DNA of 58,529 nt from positions 1 through 58,529 of the forward strand of contig NZ_BDBL01000049.1 of the NCBI RefSeq assembly GCF_001612965.1. Reading direction: 5' to 3'. The notes beneath the pieces are model-generated. The model ran no database searches. It was not told the DNA's origin and saw nothing but the letters and a program-made list of their open reading frames with translations. Shown here one piece after another: positions 1 through 8,687 of the stretch (its first letter is position 1; every line of letters starts with the position of its first letter). Source of the stretch: Nocardia kruczakiae NBRC 101016 (GTDB lineage Bacteria; Actinomycetota; Actinomycetes; Mycobacteriales; Mycobacteriaceae). Made by a program: the position numbers and the translations under genes.

Positions 1-270
1 GAGCACGACCAGCCGGGCCCCGGCCTCCTGCGCCGCGGCGGCCACCGCGGCGACCGGTCCGTCCGAAACGTCGAGCACCACGTCGCAGCCGTCGACGATG
101 CCGCGGTAGGCGCCGGCACTGCCCGGATCGGCGATATGCACCTCGATCCGCGGATCCACATACCGGTGCCGAACCCGGTCGGCTCCGACGACGTCGTGCC
201 CGGCGGCCGCCAGCATGCGCGCCACCGCGCGACCGGTGGGTGTGGTGACTCCGGTGATCAGGACCCGCAT
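1..270 (-). CDS. NAD(P)-binding epimerase/SDR-like oxidoreductase, C-terminus cut by window edge
   Basis: Only the first 90 codons are in the window. The protein opens MRVLITGVTTPTGRAVA, a beta strand followed by a glycine-rich turn (G-x-x-x-x-T-G) as in the NmrA and extended-SDR Rossmann fold that binds NAD(P). A second strand with an acidic end (residues about 25-32) and a later GCDVVLDVS segment fit the same fold. The ATG at 270 follows an AGGAGG-like ribosome site about 8 bases upstream, so the start is secure. It diverges from hsaA across about 400 bases. The substrate cannot be told without the missing C-terminal half; a sterol or sugar dehydrogenase role near steroid genes is only a guess. 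Confidence 0.7.
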   Translation of the reverse strand, partial: MRVLITGVTTPTGRAVARMLAAAGHDVVGADRVRHRYVDPRIEVHIADPGSAGAYRGIVDGCDVVLDVSDGPVAAVAAAAQEAGARLVVL

Positions 271-423
271 CGACTCTTCCTCCTCGCGTGCGCCACCCAA
301 GAACGTGACGCCGTTCACACACCATGACGAGTGGATTGCGGAGTGCCCGCGCGAAGTCCCGGTCAGCGGGCGCGGCGTTTCGCTGAGTGGAGTTGTGTTT
401 TTGGCCTCCGCTTCGCTTCGGCG

Positions 424-516
424 GGTCTCGGCCCCTTGGGCCTCGTTTTTTCCCTCCTCCGCTCAGTCGCTGCGCTCCCTCGCTCCGTCGGTCCACAATC
501 GAGGCGGGCCGAGACC
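424..516. repeat. Long inverted repeat in the 400-base gap between the first gene and hsaA
   Basis: GGTCTCGGCCC at 424-434 is matched perfectly by its reverse complement at 506-516. Between the arms lies pyrimidine-rich, periodic sequence built on CTCCG/CGCTTCG/CGCTCC motifs (about 405-500), unlike the surrounding coding DNA. I find no convincing gene in 271-673. The element resembles non-coding interspersed repeats of high-GC actinomycetes, but I cannot confirm copies elsewhere from this window. Confidence 0.5.
430..451 (+). terminator. Terminator-like hairpin with T6 tract
   Basis: GGCCC (430-434), a CTT loop and GGGCC (438-442) are followed by TCG and six T residues (446-451), the form of an intrinsic terminator on the plus strand. 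No plus-strand gene lies before it within the window. It sits upstream of hsaA, so it may be part of the repeat element or an attenuator rather than a gene end. Confidence 0.4.
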
Positions 517-673
517 GACCACTCTTTGGCGGACTCGCAGCGCTCCACGCTCTCCCGCGTCGGCCCCGCATTCCGATGATCGGGACTTCTCGGGCCTGGT
601 ACTCCCACCCGCCCCTACCGTCGAGGCATCGACCCAGTGCGTGACAGCGCAGAGGCAGGGAGGAACACCGGCA

Positions 674-1837
674 ATGGCGAACAAGGTGCTCGATCGGGTG
701 CGGGACCTGCTCCCGGCGATCGGGGAACGGGCGGTGACGGCCGAGCAGGAGCGGCGGGTGCCCGCCGAGACGATCCGCGAGCTGACCGAGGCGGGCGTGT
801 TCCGGATGTTGCAGCCGAGCCGCTTCGGTGGTGCGGAGGAGTCGCCGGTCGCCTTCTACGAGGTGATTCGCGCGATCGCGACCGTCTGCCCCTCGACGGC
901 ATGGGTGTCGTCCGTGCTGGGTGCGCATCCGTGGCAGCTGGCGTTGTTCGACCCGCGGGCTCAGCAGGATGTGTGGGGTGAGGATCCCGACACCCTCGTC
1001 TCCTCGTCGTACGCACCGACCGGCAAGTTGACGCCCGTCGACGGCGGCTTCGAGATGAGCGGCCGGTGGAGCTTCTCCTCCGGCTGCGACCACGCCGACT
1101 GGGCGTTCCTCGGCGCGGTGGTGCCCAACGACAAGGGGGGAGCCGATTACCTGACGGTGCTGGTTCCGCGCACCGACTACCGCATCGAGGATGTCTGGCA
1201 CGTGTCGGGCCTGTCGGGCACCGGAAGTAACGACATCATCGTCGAGAAGGCGTTCATCCCCGCCTATCGCGCGTACAGCGCCGCCGATCAGTCCGCGCTC
1301 GTGGGTCCCGGCCAGGAGGTGAACACCGCTGCGCTGTACCGGATCTCGTTCGCCAGCGTGTTCTCCAACACCATCACCGCACCGATCATCGGTGCCGCGC
1401 AGGGCGCCTACGAATCGCATCTGCAGCGCCAGCGCGAGCGCGTCCGGCTGTCCTACGGCGGGCAGAAAGTGGCCGATGATCCGTTCGCGCAGGTGCGGAT
1501 CGCGCGTGCGGCCTCGGAGATCGACGCCGCCATCCTGCAGCAGGAACGCAATATCAGCGAGCAGCTGCGCTACGCCGAAGCGGGCGAGGAGATTCCGTAC
1601 GAGCTGCGCTTGCGGACCCGCCGCGACCAGGTGCGGGGCACCGAACGCGCGATCTACGCGATCGATCTGCTGTTCGAGAACTCCGGCGGCCACTCGATCC
1701 GCAAACCCAATGTGATCGAACGGAACTGGCGCGACGCCCACGCCGGCAACGCGCATGTGATCAACGACGTCGAGCGCGCGCTGGCGATGTACGGTCAGGG
1801 TGAGATGGGCGTCGAGGTCACAGAACGGATGGTCTGA
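674..1837 (+). CDS. hsaA: HsaA-like 3-HSA 4-hydroxylase, oxygenase component
   Basis: This 387-residue acyl-CoA-dehydrogenase-fold, flavin-dependent monooxygenase matches HsaA of the steroid pathway (about 394 residues in M. tuberculosis). HsaA hydroxylates the aromatised A-ring phenol 3-HSA to the catechol DHSA using FMNH2 from a separate reductase. Recognisable segments include STAWVSSV, WGEDP, SSYAP, SSGCDHADW, the GLSGTGSNDI stretch and the C-terminal WRDAHAG-HVINDVERA. The reading frame is open further upstream, but family length and a GGGAGG site about 10 bases before it mark the ATG at 674. It is translationally coupled to hsaD (TGATG overlap). Its reductase partner is probably the hsaB-like gene 8.6 kb away. 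It could act on a related phenol rather than 3-HSA itself. Confidence 0.82.
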   Translation: MANKVLDRVRDLLPAIGERAVTAEQERRVPAETIRELTEAGVFRMLQPSRFGGAEESPVAFYEVIRAIATVCPSTAWVSSVLGAHPWQLALFDPRAQQDVWGEDPDTLVSSSYAPTGKLTPVDGGFEMSGRWSFSSGCDHADWAFLGAVVPNDKGGADYLTVLVPRTDYRIEDVWHVSGLSGTGSNDIIVEKAFIPAYRAYSAADQSALVGPGQEVNTAALYRISFASVFSNTITAPIIGAAQGAYESHLQRQRERVRLSYGGQKVADDPFAQVRIARAASEIDAAILQQERNISEQLRYAEAGEEIPYELRLRTRRDQVRGTERAIYAIDLLFENSGGHSIRKPNVIERNWRDAHAGNAHVINDVERALAMYGQGEMGVEVTERMV

Positions 1838-2691
1838 TGGGTTTCACCGCCGAGGACACCACCCGCTGGGTCACCGTCGACGGCGTGAAACTGCGCTATC
1901 ACGAGGCGGGTTCCGGTGCGCCGCTGGTGCTGTTGCACGGTTCCGGCGCCGGAGTCTCGGGCTGGGCCAATTTCGGCGCCAACCTCGAGGCCCTGGCTCC
2001 GCACTTCCGCTGCCTGGTCCTCGACCAGCCGGGGTTCGGTGCCAGCGAACGACCCGAAACCTACGACCGCAACTATCTGCGAATCGCCGTCGACGCGGTC
2101 CTGGGTCTGCTGGACGAGCTCGGCATCGGCAGCGCTCATCTGCTCGGCAATTCGATGGGCGGGGCGGTGGCGACCCTGCTGGCCGCCGAACATCCCGATC
2201 GCGCGGACCGGCTGGTGCTGATGGCGCCGGGCGGTGTGGGCGTCAACATCCTGGGACCCGAACCGTCGGAAGGGATTCGGCGCCTGCTGGACTTCAATGC
2301 CGACCCCACCCCGGAGCGGGCGGTGGACTGGTTGAAGACGATGGTCTTCGATCAGGCGGTGCTCACCGAGGAGCTGATCGCGGCCCGCACCGCCGCGGCC
2401 TCGGACCCGCGCCAGACCAAGGCGCTCGCCGACGCCTACGCCACCTTCTACACCCCGGCCTTCGCCGATCCGGTTCCGCTGTGGGCGCGGCTGCGGGCAA
2501 TCCAGCACGAGGTGCTGATGCTGTGGGGCCGCGACGACCGGGTGACACCGGTGGAAGGCGCACTGCTGCCGGCCCGCCAGCTGCCGCGCGCCGATCTGCG
2601 GATCTTCTCCCGCTGCGGGCATTGGGTTCAGGTCGAGCGCAAGGACGCGTTCGAACGCGCCGTGATCGACTTCCTGCACAACGGATTGTGA
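1837..2691 (+). CDS. hsaD: HsaD-like meta-cleavage product hydrolase
   Basis: A 284-residue alpha/beta hydrolase of the C-C bond hydrolase family, which cleaves the ring-opened extradiol product (DSHA in sterol catabolism). The oxyanion segment is HGSGAG (about 34-39), the nucleophile is Ser106 in GNSMGG, the acid is Asp233 or Asp234 in GRDDRV, and the histidine is His262 in RCGHW. HsaD of M. tuberculosis is about 291 residues with the same triad order. The ATG shares one base with the hsaA stop, indicating one operon. The gene order hsaA-hsaD without hsaC between them differs from the mycobacterial operon; an hsaC-like gene lies at 13.75 kb. Confidence 0.82.
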   Translation: MGFTAEDTTRWVTVDGVKLRYHEAGSGAPLVLLHGSGAGVSGWANFGANLEALAPHFRCLVLDQPGFGASERPETYDRNYLRIAVDAVLGLLDELGIGSAHLLGNSMGGAVATLLAAEHPDRADRLVLMAPGGVGVNILGPEPSEGIRRLLDFNADPTPERAVDWLKTMVFDQAVLTEELIAARTAAASDPRQTKALADAYATFYTPAFADPVPLWARLRAIQHEVLMLWGRDDRVTPVEGALLPARQLPRADLRIFSRCGHWVQVERKDAFERAVIDFLHNGL

Positions 2692-2725
2692 ACGCACGCT
2701 GATCTTTTCGCGCCGACCATGCGGT

Positions 2726-2756
2726 GGCCGCCGCACCTCACGAGGGTGCGGCGGCC
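2726..2756. terminator. Bidirectional terminator hairpin between convergent genes
   Basis: GGCCGCCGCACC (2726-2737) pairs perfectly with GGTGCGGCGGCC (2745-2756) across a 7-base loop. It lies between hsaD and the convergent LuxR-type regulator and can serve both strands. Only a weak T-rich stretch follows. Confidence 0.75.
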
Positions 2757-2797
2757 GCTGTCGTTTCCGGTCCGTGCCCGTGCAAAACCCGTGCCGG

Positions 2798-5080
2798 TTA
2801 CAGTCCGTGGTCGCGCGCCCAGCCCGCGATCTGGGTACGCGAGGTGAAGCCGAGTTTGGTCAGGATGTGCTCGACATGGGTCTCGGCCGTGCGAACCGAG
2901 ATCACCAGATCGGCCGCGATGCGTTTGTTGCTGTGCCCGGCGGCGACCAGCCGGGCCACATCCTTCTCCCGGCGGGTGAGCAGCGACAGCGCCGCGGTGT
3001 CGACGGGCGTGGGGCGCGCGGGCGGGGCGGGTGGTTCCTCGGGGGCGGGGCCGCGGCCCAGCGCGAAATCGATCGCCGCGGGCAGCGCCATCGCCGCGCC
3101 GGTGTCGTAGGCGGTGCGGAACCCGCTGTCGCCCAGAGCGTTGCGGACCTCGTCGCGCACCTTTTCACCCACCGCGCTGGTGATCGTATGGGCCAGCCGC
3201 ACCGTACTGCGCTGCAGCGTCTCGGCCGCACCCATCAGCCGGGCCGACCGCTCCATATCACCGCGGGCGGCGGCCGACCACGCCATACCGTCGAATCCCG
3301 ACGCCAGCCACACACACCGGTCGAACAGCGCGAACTCCTCGATCGCGCGTCCGAGGTAGTCGTCGGCGGCGTCCTGATCACCCAGCCGCCACTGATCGAT
3401 ACCGAGCGTCCACAATGCCAGCCCACCCAGCAGATGCGGCCCGTAGCGCTGCGTGAGGACATGGAACTCCCGGGCCATCTCGGTGGCGCGCGGGTCCTCC
3501 AGCAGGGTCGCGCACATGAAACCGAAAGCGAGACTGTCCATTTCGGTGGCATGATGGCCGTCGGCCCGCGCCAGCCGGATCGCCTCCTCGGACCGGCGCA
3601 GCGCACCGGCGGTATCGGCGTCGGTGAAATCGATCAGTGCCGCATCCAGTTCCGCCTCCGCGAGGATGTCGGTGGCGCCCAGATCGGTTGCCACGGTGAC
3701 GCATTCGCTCGCCAGTCGCGCCGCCGACTCCCGATCCGACAGCAGTGCCGCCAGCGAGGCCGCCGACGACAGCGCCCGCGCCCGCTCCCAGCTCGGTTCC
3801 GGATTCCGGGCCAGGGCGTCGGTCAGCCACCGATATCCCTCGGACAGGAACCGGTAATGCTCCCAGAACGGCCGCAGCACGGTCGCGGTCTCCATCGCCA
3901 GCTGCGGTGCGTCGAGCATCGAGAACTGCAGGGCCGAGCGCAGATTGGCATGTTCGCGCGCCAATTCACGGAACCACGCCAGATCGTCGGAACTCCAGTA
4001 CGCGGTCTGTCCGCGCAGGGCCAGCCCGCGGTAGTGGTCGCGGTGGCGGGCCCGCACCCGGCGTTCGTCACCGTGTTCGACGAGGCGGTCGTGGCCGAAT
4101 TGCCGGATGGGTTCCAGCATCGAATAGCGCGGCGCCACCGCGTCGTAGCGCAACCGCAGCACCGACTTGTCGACCAGGCCGGTCAGCGCGTCGAGCAATC
4201 CCTGCGGCCCCGGTGGCAGCCGGCACACCGCCTCGGCGGCCTCGATGTCGAAACCACCGGCGAAGATCGACAGCTGTTGCCACAGCCGCTGTTCCGCGGG
4301 GGTGCACAGTTCGTAACTCCAGCGGATCGCGCCCTCGATGGTCTGCTGACGCTGTGGTGCGGTGCGCGGTCCGGCGCTGAGCAGGTCCATGGTGTCGTCG
4401 AGCCGGTCGCGGATCTGCTCGGGCGTGAACACCCGGAACCGCAGTGCCGCCAGTTCCAGCGCCAGCGGAATACCGTCGAGGCGCTGGCAGATCGCGGCGA
4501 GGGTGTCGCGGTTGGCGGGGGTGAGGATGAAATCCGGATTCGCCGCGGTGGCCCGCTCCACCAACAGCAGCAGCGCGTCGCTGTCGTGTTCGGCGACCGG
4601 AAGCGGCGGAATCGGCATCACCTGCTCACCGGGTACGCCGAGCACCTCGCGGCTGGTCGCCAGCACCCGCACCTCGGGGGTGGCGGCGACGAGGTGGGCG
4701 ACCAGCGCCGCGCACGCGTCGATGAGATGTTCGCAGTTGTCCAGGATCAGCAGGAGTCGTTTGCTGGTGAGGAATTCGGTGAGCCGGTCGAGCGGCGCCG
4801 TGGTGTCATCGCGCAGATTCAACGCCTCGGCGACGCTGAGGGTGACCAGATCGGGATCGTGCACATCGGCCAGTTCGACCAGCCACACCCCGTCCGGGAA
4901 GGCGCGCGCCATCGCCGCGCCGACCTGCCGAGACAACCGCGTCTTGCCCACGCCGCCCGGGCCGAGCAGAGTCAGCACCCGGGTCGCGGGCAGCAGCCGT
5001 TTCGCGGTGGCCAGTTCGTCGCGGCGGCCGACGAAACTGGTGACCTCGGCGGGAAGATTCCCGGTGACACGCCGCGCCAT
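2798..5080 (-). CDS. Large LuxR-family regulator with NTPase domain
   Basis: A 760-residue ATP-binding transcription factor. The N-terminus carries SFVGR then a Walker A motif GPGGVGKT (residues 40-47) and a Walker B-like LLLILDNCEH (about 130), typical of the AfsR/STAND-type NTPase module. The middle is helical repeat sequence of TPR type. The last 60 residues hold the LuxR DNA-binding domain (LLTRREKDVARLVAAG, then SVRTAETHVEHILTKLGF). I chose the ATG at 5080 because it gives the usual MARRVTGNLP start. On the minus strand a TAGGGT box lies 8 bases before that codon, which suits a leaderless transcript; an in-frame ATG at 5122 is the alternative. It stands alone, divergent from an LLM oxidoreductase. 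Its target and signal are unknown. Confidence 0.88.
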   Translation of the reverse strand: MARRVTGNLPAEVTSFVGRRDELATAKRLLPATRVLTLLGPGGVGKTRLSRQVGAAMARAFPDGVWLVELADVHDPDLVTLSVAEALNLRDDTTAPLDRLTEFLTSKRLLLILDNCEHLIDACAALVAHLVAATPEVRVLATSREVLGVPGEQVMPIPPLPVAEHDSDALLLLVERATAANPDFILTPANRDTLAAICQRLDGIPLALELAALRFRVFTPEQIRDRLDDTMDLLSAGPRTAPQRQQTIEGAIRWSYELCTPAEQRLWQQLSIFAGGFDIEAAEAVCRLPPGPQGLLDALTGLVDKSVLRLRYDAVAPRYSMLEPIRQFGHDRLVEHGDERRVRARHRDHYRGLALRGQTAYWSSDDLAWFRELAREHANLRSALQFSMLDAPQLAMETATVLRPFWEHYRFLSEGYRWLTDALARNPEPSWERARALSSAASLAALLSDRESAARLASECVTVATDLGATDILAEAELDAALIDFTDADTAGALRRSEEAIRLARADGHHATEMDSLAFGFMCATLLEDPRATEMAREFHVLTQRYGPHLLGGLALWTLGIDQWRLGDQDAADDYLGRAIEEFALFDRCVWLASGFDGMAWSAAARGDMERSARLMGAAETLQRSTVRLAHTITSAVGEKVRDEVRNALGDSGFRTAYDTGAAMALPAAIDFALGRGPAPEEPPAPPARPTPVDTAALSLLTRREKDVARLVAAGHSNKRIAADLVISVRTAETHVEHILTKLGFTSRTQIAGWARDHGL

Positions 5081-5250
5081 GATCGCCAACCCTATCGTGA
5101 TCGAAACGCGTTCGGACCACATCGGCGATGTCGGTCCCGCGTGCCCGCGGACGGTGCGAACGGGAATAGGCTGAGACCGCGAACCGAGACTCGCGCCGCG
5201 GTCCCTCGGGGCCGCGGACCCACAGACCCCTCGTCCCCAGGAGGCTTCCC

Positions 5251-6162
5251 GTGCGGATCGGCATCATGCTCAGCGAACAGACCGGACCGGATGCGCTGGT
5301 GCGCCTGACCGACGAACTGCAGCAGGTGGCCGGCGAGGGTTTCGAATCGGCGTGGCTGTCGCACATCTTCGGTCTCGACGCGCTGACAGCGCTCGCCGTC
5401 GCCGGTAGCAAGGTGGCGAACATCGAACTCGGCACGGCCGTGGTGCCGACCTATCCGCGGCATCCGGGCGCCCTGGCCCAGCAGGCGGTCACCACCGCGC
5501 TCGCCGTCGGCCGCGGACGGCTCACCCTGGGCATCGGACTGTCGCACCAGATCGTCATCGAGAACATGTTCGGCTACGACTTCGGCCGCCCGGCCCGGCA
5601 CATGAAGGAATACCTGTCGATTCTCGGGCCGCTGCTCGACGGGCAGCCGGTGTCGTATCGGGGCGAGACCTTGAGCGCGAATCTCGGCTTGACCGCGGGG
5701 GAGACCGGCCGGATCCCGGTGCTCGTGGCCGCCATGGGAACCCAGATGCTGAAACTCGCGGCGCGGCGCACCGATGGCACCGTGCTGTGGATGACCGGCC
5801 CCGCGACCATCGCCGACCACATCGCACCCACCATCACCGCGGCCGCCGCCGAGGCCGGCCGGCCCGCGCCGCGAGTGGTCTGCTCGCTGCCGGTGCTGGT
5901 CACCGACGATGTGGAGCGCGGGAAGGAGCGGGCCGCCACCGTCTTCGCCGCCTACGGTTCGCTGCCCTCCTATCGGGCCATGATGGATCGCGAGGGCGCG
6001 GAGGGACCGGCCGATCTGGCGATCATCGGCACCGAGGAGCAGGTCGCCGCCCGCATCGAGAAGGTGTTCGCCGCGGGCGCCACGGAATTCGTGGCCGCCC
6101 CGTTCGTCGGCGGACAGGCCGCGGAGCGCACCCGCAAGCTGCTCACCCAGCTGGCGGACTGA
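5251..6162 (+). CDS. F420-dependent LLM-class oxidoreductase
   Basis: A 303-residue luciferase-like TIM-barrel protein resembling the TIGR03564 branch, enzymes predicted to use coenzyme F420. It begins MRIGIMLSEQTGPD and contains ESAWLSHIFGLDALTALA, the GTAVVPTYPRHP strand and the GRLTLGIGLSH stretch (about 88-98) where the flavin-type cofactor sits in this family. GTG at 5251 is preceded by CAGGAGG 7 bases upstream. The YjbR-like gene follows after 6 bases, so the two are likely cotranscribed. Its substrate cannot be read from sequence. Confidence 0.85.
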   Translation: MRIGIMLSEQTGPDALVRLTDELQQVAGEGFESAWLSHIFGLDALTALAVAGSKVANIELGTAVVPTYPRHPGALAQQAVTTALAVGRGRLTLGIGLSHQIVIENMFGYDFGRPARHMKEYLSILGPLLDGQPVSYRGETLSANLGLTAGETGRIPVLVAAMGTQMLKLAARRTDGTVLWMTGPATIADHIAPTITAAAAEAGRPAPRVVCSLPVLVTDDVERGKERAATVFAAYGSLPSYRAMMDREGAEGPADLAIIGTEEQVAARIEKVFAAGATEFVAAPFVGGQAAERTRKLLTQLAD

Positions 6163-6168
6163 GCGACC

Positions 6169-6579
6169 GTGGCGCGCCGGGCGCGGATCGAGGACGTGGA
6201 AGAACTCGCCCTCGCGATGCCGCACGTCACGGTGGTGCGGGGATCGAGCGGCAATCCGGTCTATCAGGTCGGGGCCAAGTCGTTCATCTTCTTCCGCACC
6301 CCGCGCCCGGACGCCGTCGATCCGGACACCGGCGAACGGTATCCCGATGTGATCGTCTTCTGGGTGCCGTCGGAATCGGACAAGCGTGCGCTCGTTCAGG
6401 ATCCGGATTCGCCGTTCTTCACCACCGCTCATTTCGACGGGCATCTATCGGTACTGCTGCGTGGGGCCCACATCGGTGAACTCGATCTCGACGAACTGCG
6501 CGAGGTCGTCCAGGATGCCTGGCTCTCGCGGGCCTCGCCGACTCGGGCCCGGCGCTGGCTGGCCGAACATCGGCTCTGA
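6169..6579 (+). CDS. MmcQ/YjbR-family protein
   Basis: A 136-residue protein of the MmcQ/YjbR (CyaY-like fold) family. The family features seen are an early run of small helices (IEDVEELALAMPHV), the conserved strand pair around GNPVYQVGAKSFIFFR, and a C-terminal helix ending in WLSRASPTRARRWLAEH. GTG at 6169 lies 6 bases after the upstream stop, with no clear ribosome site of its own, which suggests translational coupling to the LLM oxidoreductase. The function of this family is not established; some members bind DNA. It converges on ribBA. Confidence 0.8.
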   Translation: MARRARIEDVEELALAMPHVTVVRGSSGNPVYQVGAKSFIFFRTPRPDAVDPDTGERYPDVIVFWVPSESDKRALVQDPDSPFFTTAHFDGHLSVLLRGAHIGELDLDELREVVQDAWLSRASPTRARRWLAEHRL

Positions 6580-6611
6580 ATCTCGTTGATTCCGTTGCGG
6601 CACAAGGATTG

Positions 6612-7853
6612 TCAGTTCGCCGCCGCGGAGGCGACATCGAGCCCCGCCAGTTGGTGACGCATCCGCTCCCGCTTGGTCCGCAGGTAACGGACGTTGTGCT
6701 CGGTGGGGTCGGTCTGCAGCGGAATCCGCCGGGTGACCGCGATGCCGTGCGCCTGCAGGCCCGCCTGCTTATCCGGATTGTTGCTGAGCAACCGCACCGA
6801 TTCGACACCCAGATCGCTGAGGATCTGCGCGCCCGCGCCGTAGCGGCGGGCATCGATCGGCAGCCCGAGGCGCAGATTCGCGTCCACGGTGTCGGCGCCG
6901 GCGTCCTGTAGTTCGTAGGCGCGCAATTTGTTCAGCAGGCCGATGCCGCGCCCCTCCTGCCCCCGCAGATACACCACGACACCGCGGCCCTCGGCGGCCA
7001 CTGCCCGCAGGGCCGCGTCGAGCTGTTCACCGCAATCGCAACGCAGCGAGCCGAACGCGTCGCCGGTGAGGCATTCCGAATGCAACCGGGCCAGCACGTC
7101 GGTTCCGGACGGATCGCCGAAGACCAGCGCGAGATGTTCGACCGGCTGGGTGCCGGAGTCTTCGTCGCGGTAGCCGAAGACCTGGAAATCGCCGTAGCGC
7201 GTGGGGAGCCGGGTCTGCGCGAGCCGGGTGACGGTGTGCTCGCGATGCTTTCGGTACTCGATGAGGTCGGCGATGGAGATGATCGGCAGCCCGTGCTCGC
7301 GTGCGAAGACCAGCAGCTGCGGCAACCGTGCCATCGACCCGTCGTCGTTGACGACCTCCGCGATCACTCCCGCCGGCCGCAATCCGGCCGCGCGCAGCAG
7401 GTCGACCGTCGCCTCGGTGTGCCCGGCCCGGCCCAGCACGCCGCGCGGATGTGCCCGCAGCGGGAAGACGTGCCCGGGGCGGGTGAGGTCGGCCGGGGTG
7501 GTGCGCGGATCGGCCAGCAGTCGCATGGTGTGGGCGCGGTCGGCCGCCGAGATACCCGTGCTGACGCCGGCGGCCGCGTCGACCGATACGGTGTAGGCGG
7601 TGCCCTTGGGGTCCTCGTTGACCGCCGTCATCGGGGGCAGCGAGAGCCGGTCGAGGTCGGCGCCGGGCATCGGCACGCACAGCACGCCGCTGGTGTGGCG
7701 GATCAGGAATCCGATGGTCTGCGCGGTCGCGAATTCCGCGGCCAGGACGAGATCGCCTTCGTTCTCCCGATCCTCGTCGTCGACCACCACGACGGGCCGG
7801 CCGGCGGCCAGGGCGTCGAGTGCGTTCTGGATGGAATCGAGTTCACCGGTCAT
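6612..7853 (-). CDS. ribBA: Bifunctional DHBP synthase / GTP cyclohydrolase II
   Basis: A 413-residue two-domain riboflavin enzyme. Residues 1 to about 200 are 3,4-dihydroxy-2-butanone 4-phosphate synthase, with the acidic metal/substrate loop DDEDRENEGD (25-34) and GHTEA around His145. Residues about 205-400 are GTP cyclohydrolase II, with the zinc ligands Cys261, Cys272 and Cys274 in the HSECLTGDAFGSLRCDCG region and the GQEGRGIGL motif (298-306). Both active sites look intact. The ATG at 7853 has a GAGGAGG site. It is not in a rib cluster and no FMN riboswitch is evident in its leader. It supplies two entry steps of flavin synthesis and stands among several flavin- and F420-using genes, which may be coincidence. 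Confidence 0.95.
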   Translation of the reverse strand: MTGELDSIQNALDALAAGRPVVVVDDEDRENEGDLVLAAEFATAQTIGFLIRHTSGVLCVPMPGADLDRLSLPPMTAVNEDPKGTAYTVSVDAAAGVSTGISAADRAHTMRLLADPRTTPADLTRPGHVFPLRAHPRGVLGRAGHTEATVDLLRAAGLRPAGVIAEVVNDDGSMARLPQLLVFAREHGLPIISIADLIEYRKHREHTVTRLAQTRLPTRYGDFQVFGYRDEDSGTQPVEHLALVFGDPSGTDVLARLHSECLTGDAFGSLRCDCGEQLDAALRAVAAEGRGVVVYLRGQEGRGIGLLNKLRAYELQDAGADTVDANLRLGLPIDARRYGAGAQILSDLGVESVRLLSNNPDKQAGLQAHGIAVTRRIPLQTDPTEHNVRYLRTKRERMRHQLAGLDVASAAAN

Positions 7854-7963
7854 CGTGCACCTCCTCTATGCCTAATAGAAATATTCCGAAACACTCCTCG
7901 CTAGGAAGGGTTCCGCTCAGTGAGATTCTGGGGACGGCGAATTCCGGGGACCCGGTGCCGGCG

Positions 7964-7994
7964 TTGACCTCGAGTGCGGTTGAGGATGCACGCT
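7964..7994 (+). promoter_or_regulatory. MerR/SoxR-like operator-promoter before the methyltransferase
   Basis: TTGACC (7964-7969) is a good -35 hexamer. CCTCGA (7968-7973) and TTGAGG (7980-7985) form an inverted repeat with one mismatch overlapping it, and the -10 position falls about 19 bases downstream (CACGCT, 7989-7994). This over-long spacer with an internal CCTC...GAGG dyad is the classic layout for MerR/SoxR-type activators. No MerR-family gene is in the window. Confidence 0.5.
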
Positions 7995-8000
7995 GGGGTC

Positions 8001-8663
8001 ATGACACAGGCCGCAGAGTTCTGGAACACCGTCTACGACGACGACACCGCCCCCTGGGTGATCGGTGAGCCGCAGCCGGCGATCGTGGAAGTGGAGCGCA
8101 GAGGACTGATCCGAGGGCGGGTGCTCGACGTCGGAACGGGTGCGGGGGAGCACACCATCGCCCTCACCGCCCTCGGCTACGACGTGCTGGGGATCGACTT
8201 GTCGCCGAGTGCCGTCGAATACGCGCGGCGCAACGCGGCCGCGAAGGGAGTGCCCGCGGCGCGCTTCCGGGTGGCCGATGCGGTCCGGCTCGGCGCCGAC
8301 CCCGCGGCGGCCGCCGAACTCGGCGTCTTCGACACGATCGTCGACAGTGCCCTGTTCCACATCTTCCGCGAGGATCCCGGGACCCGCGCCGACTATGTCC
8401 GCTCGCTGCACACCCTGTGCGCTCCGGGTGGTCTGGTGCATGTGCTGGCACTCTCCGATACCGACCCCGGTTTCGGGCCGCGCATCAGCGATCGGCTGCT
8501 GCGTGAATCATTCGATGCGGGTTGGGAATTGGAGGATCTGCGACCCACGTCCTATCGCGGCCGGGTCACCCCGGTGGTCGCCGATCAGGTCGCCGGACTG
8601 AACGTGGCCGAGAACGGCACCGTGGATACCGCCGCGTGGCTGGCCCGGATCCGGCGAATGTAG
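8001..8663 (+). CDS. Class I SAM-dependent methyltransferase
   Basis: A 220-residue Rossmann-fold methyltransferase. Motif I is VLDVGTGAGEH (about 43-53), followed by the acidic residue after the second strand in YDVLGIDLSPSAVEYAR; motif post-I/III is seen as FDTIVDSALFH and the LCAPGGLVHVLALSDTDPG stretch. The start is ATG 8001 rather than in-frame upstream codons, because it begins MTQAAEFWNTVYDDDTAPW, as related proteins do, and because a promoter overlaps the upstream codons. Related proteins are annotated as thiopurine/tellurite-type or generic methyltransferases; the substrate is unknown. A MerR-like operator suggests induction by a metal or redox stress. Confidence 0.82.
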   Translation: MTQAAEFWNTVYDDDTAPWVIGEPQPAIVEVERRGLIRGRVLDVGTGAGEHTIALTALGYDVLGIDLSPSAVEYARRNAAAKGVPAARFRVADAVRLGADPAAAAELGVFDTIVDSALFHIFREDPGTRADYVRSLHTLCAPGGLVHVLALSDTDPGFGPRISDRLLRESFDAGWELEDLRPTSYRGRVTPVVADQVAGLNVAENGTVDTAAWLARIRRM

Positions 8664-8687
8664 CGACGGATCCGCGCCGGTCCTGTG

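Noticed and set aside
2774..5308. 844-codon plus-strand frame opposite the LuxR regulator
   Set aside because: It is the antisense shadow of a gene with clear Walker and HTH motifs; the translation is Arg/Gln/Gly-rich with no domain.
7854..7960. FMN riboswitch before ribBA
   Set aside because: The sequence GGGGACGGCGAATTCCGGGG looked suggestive, but it is short, lies on the wrong strand for ribBA, and lacks the multi-stem FMN element layout.
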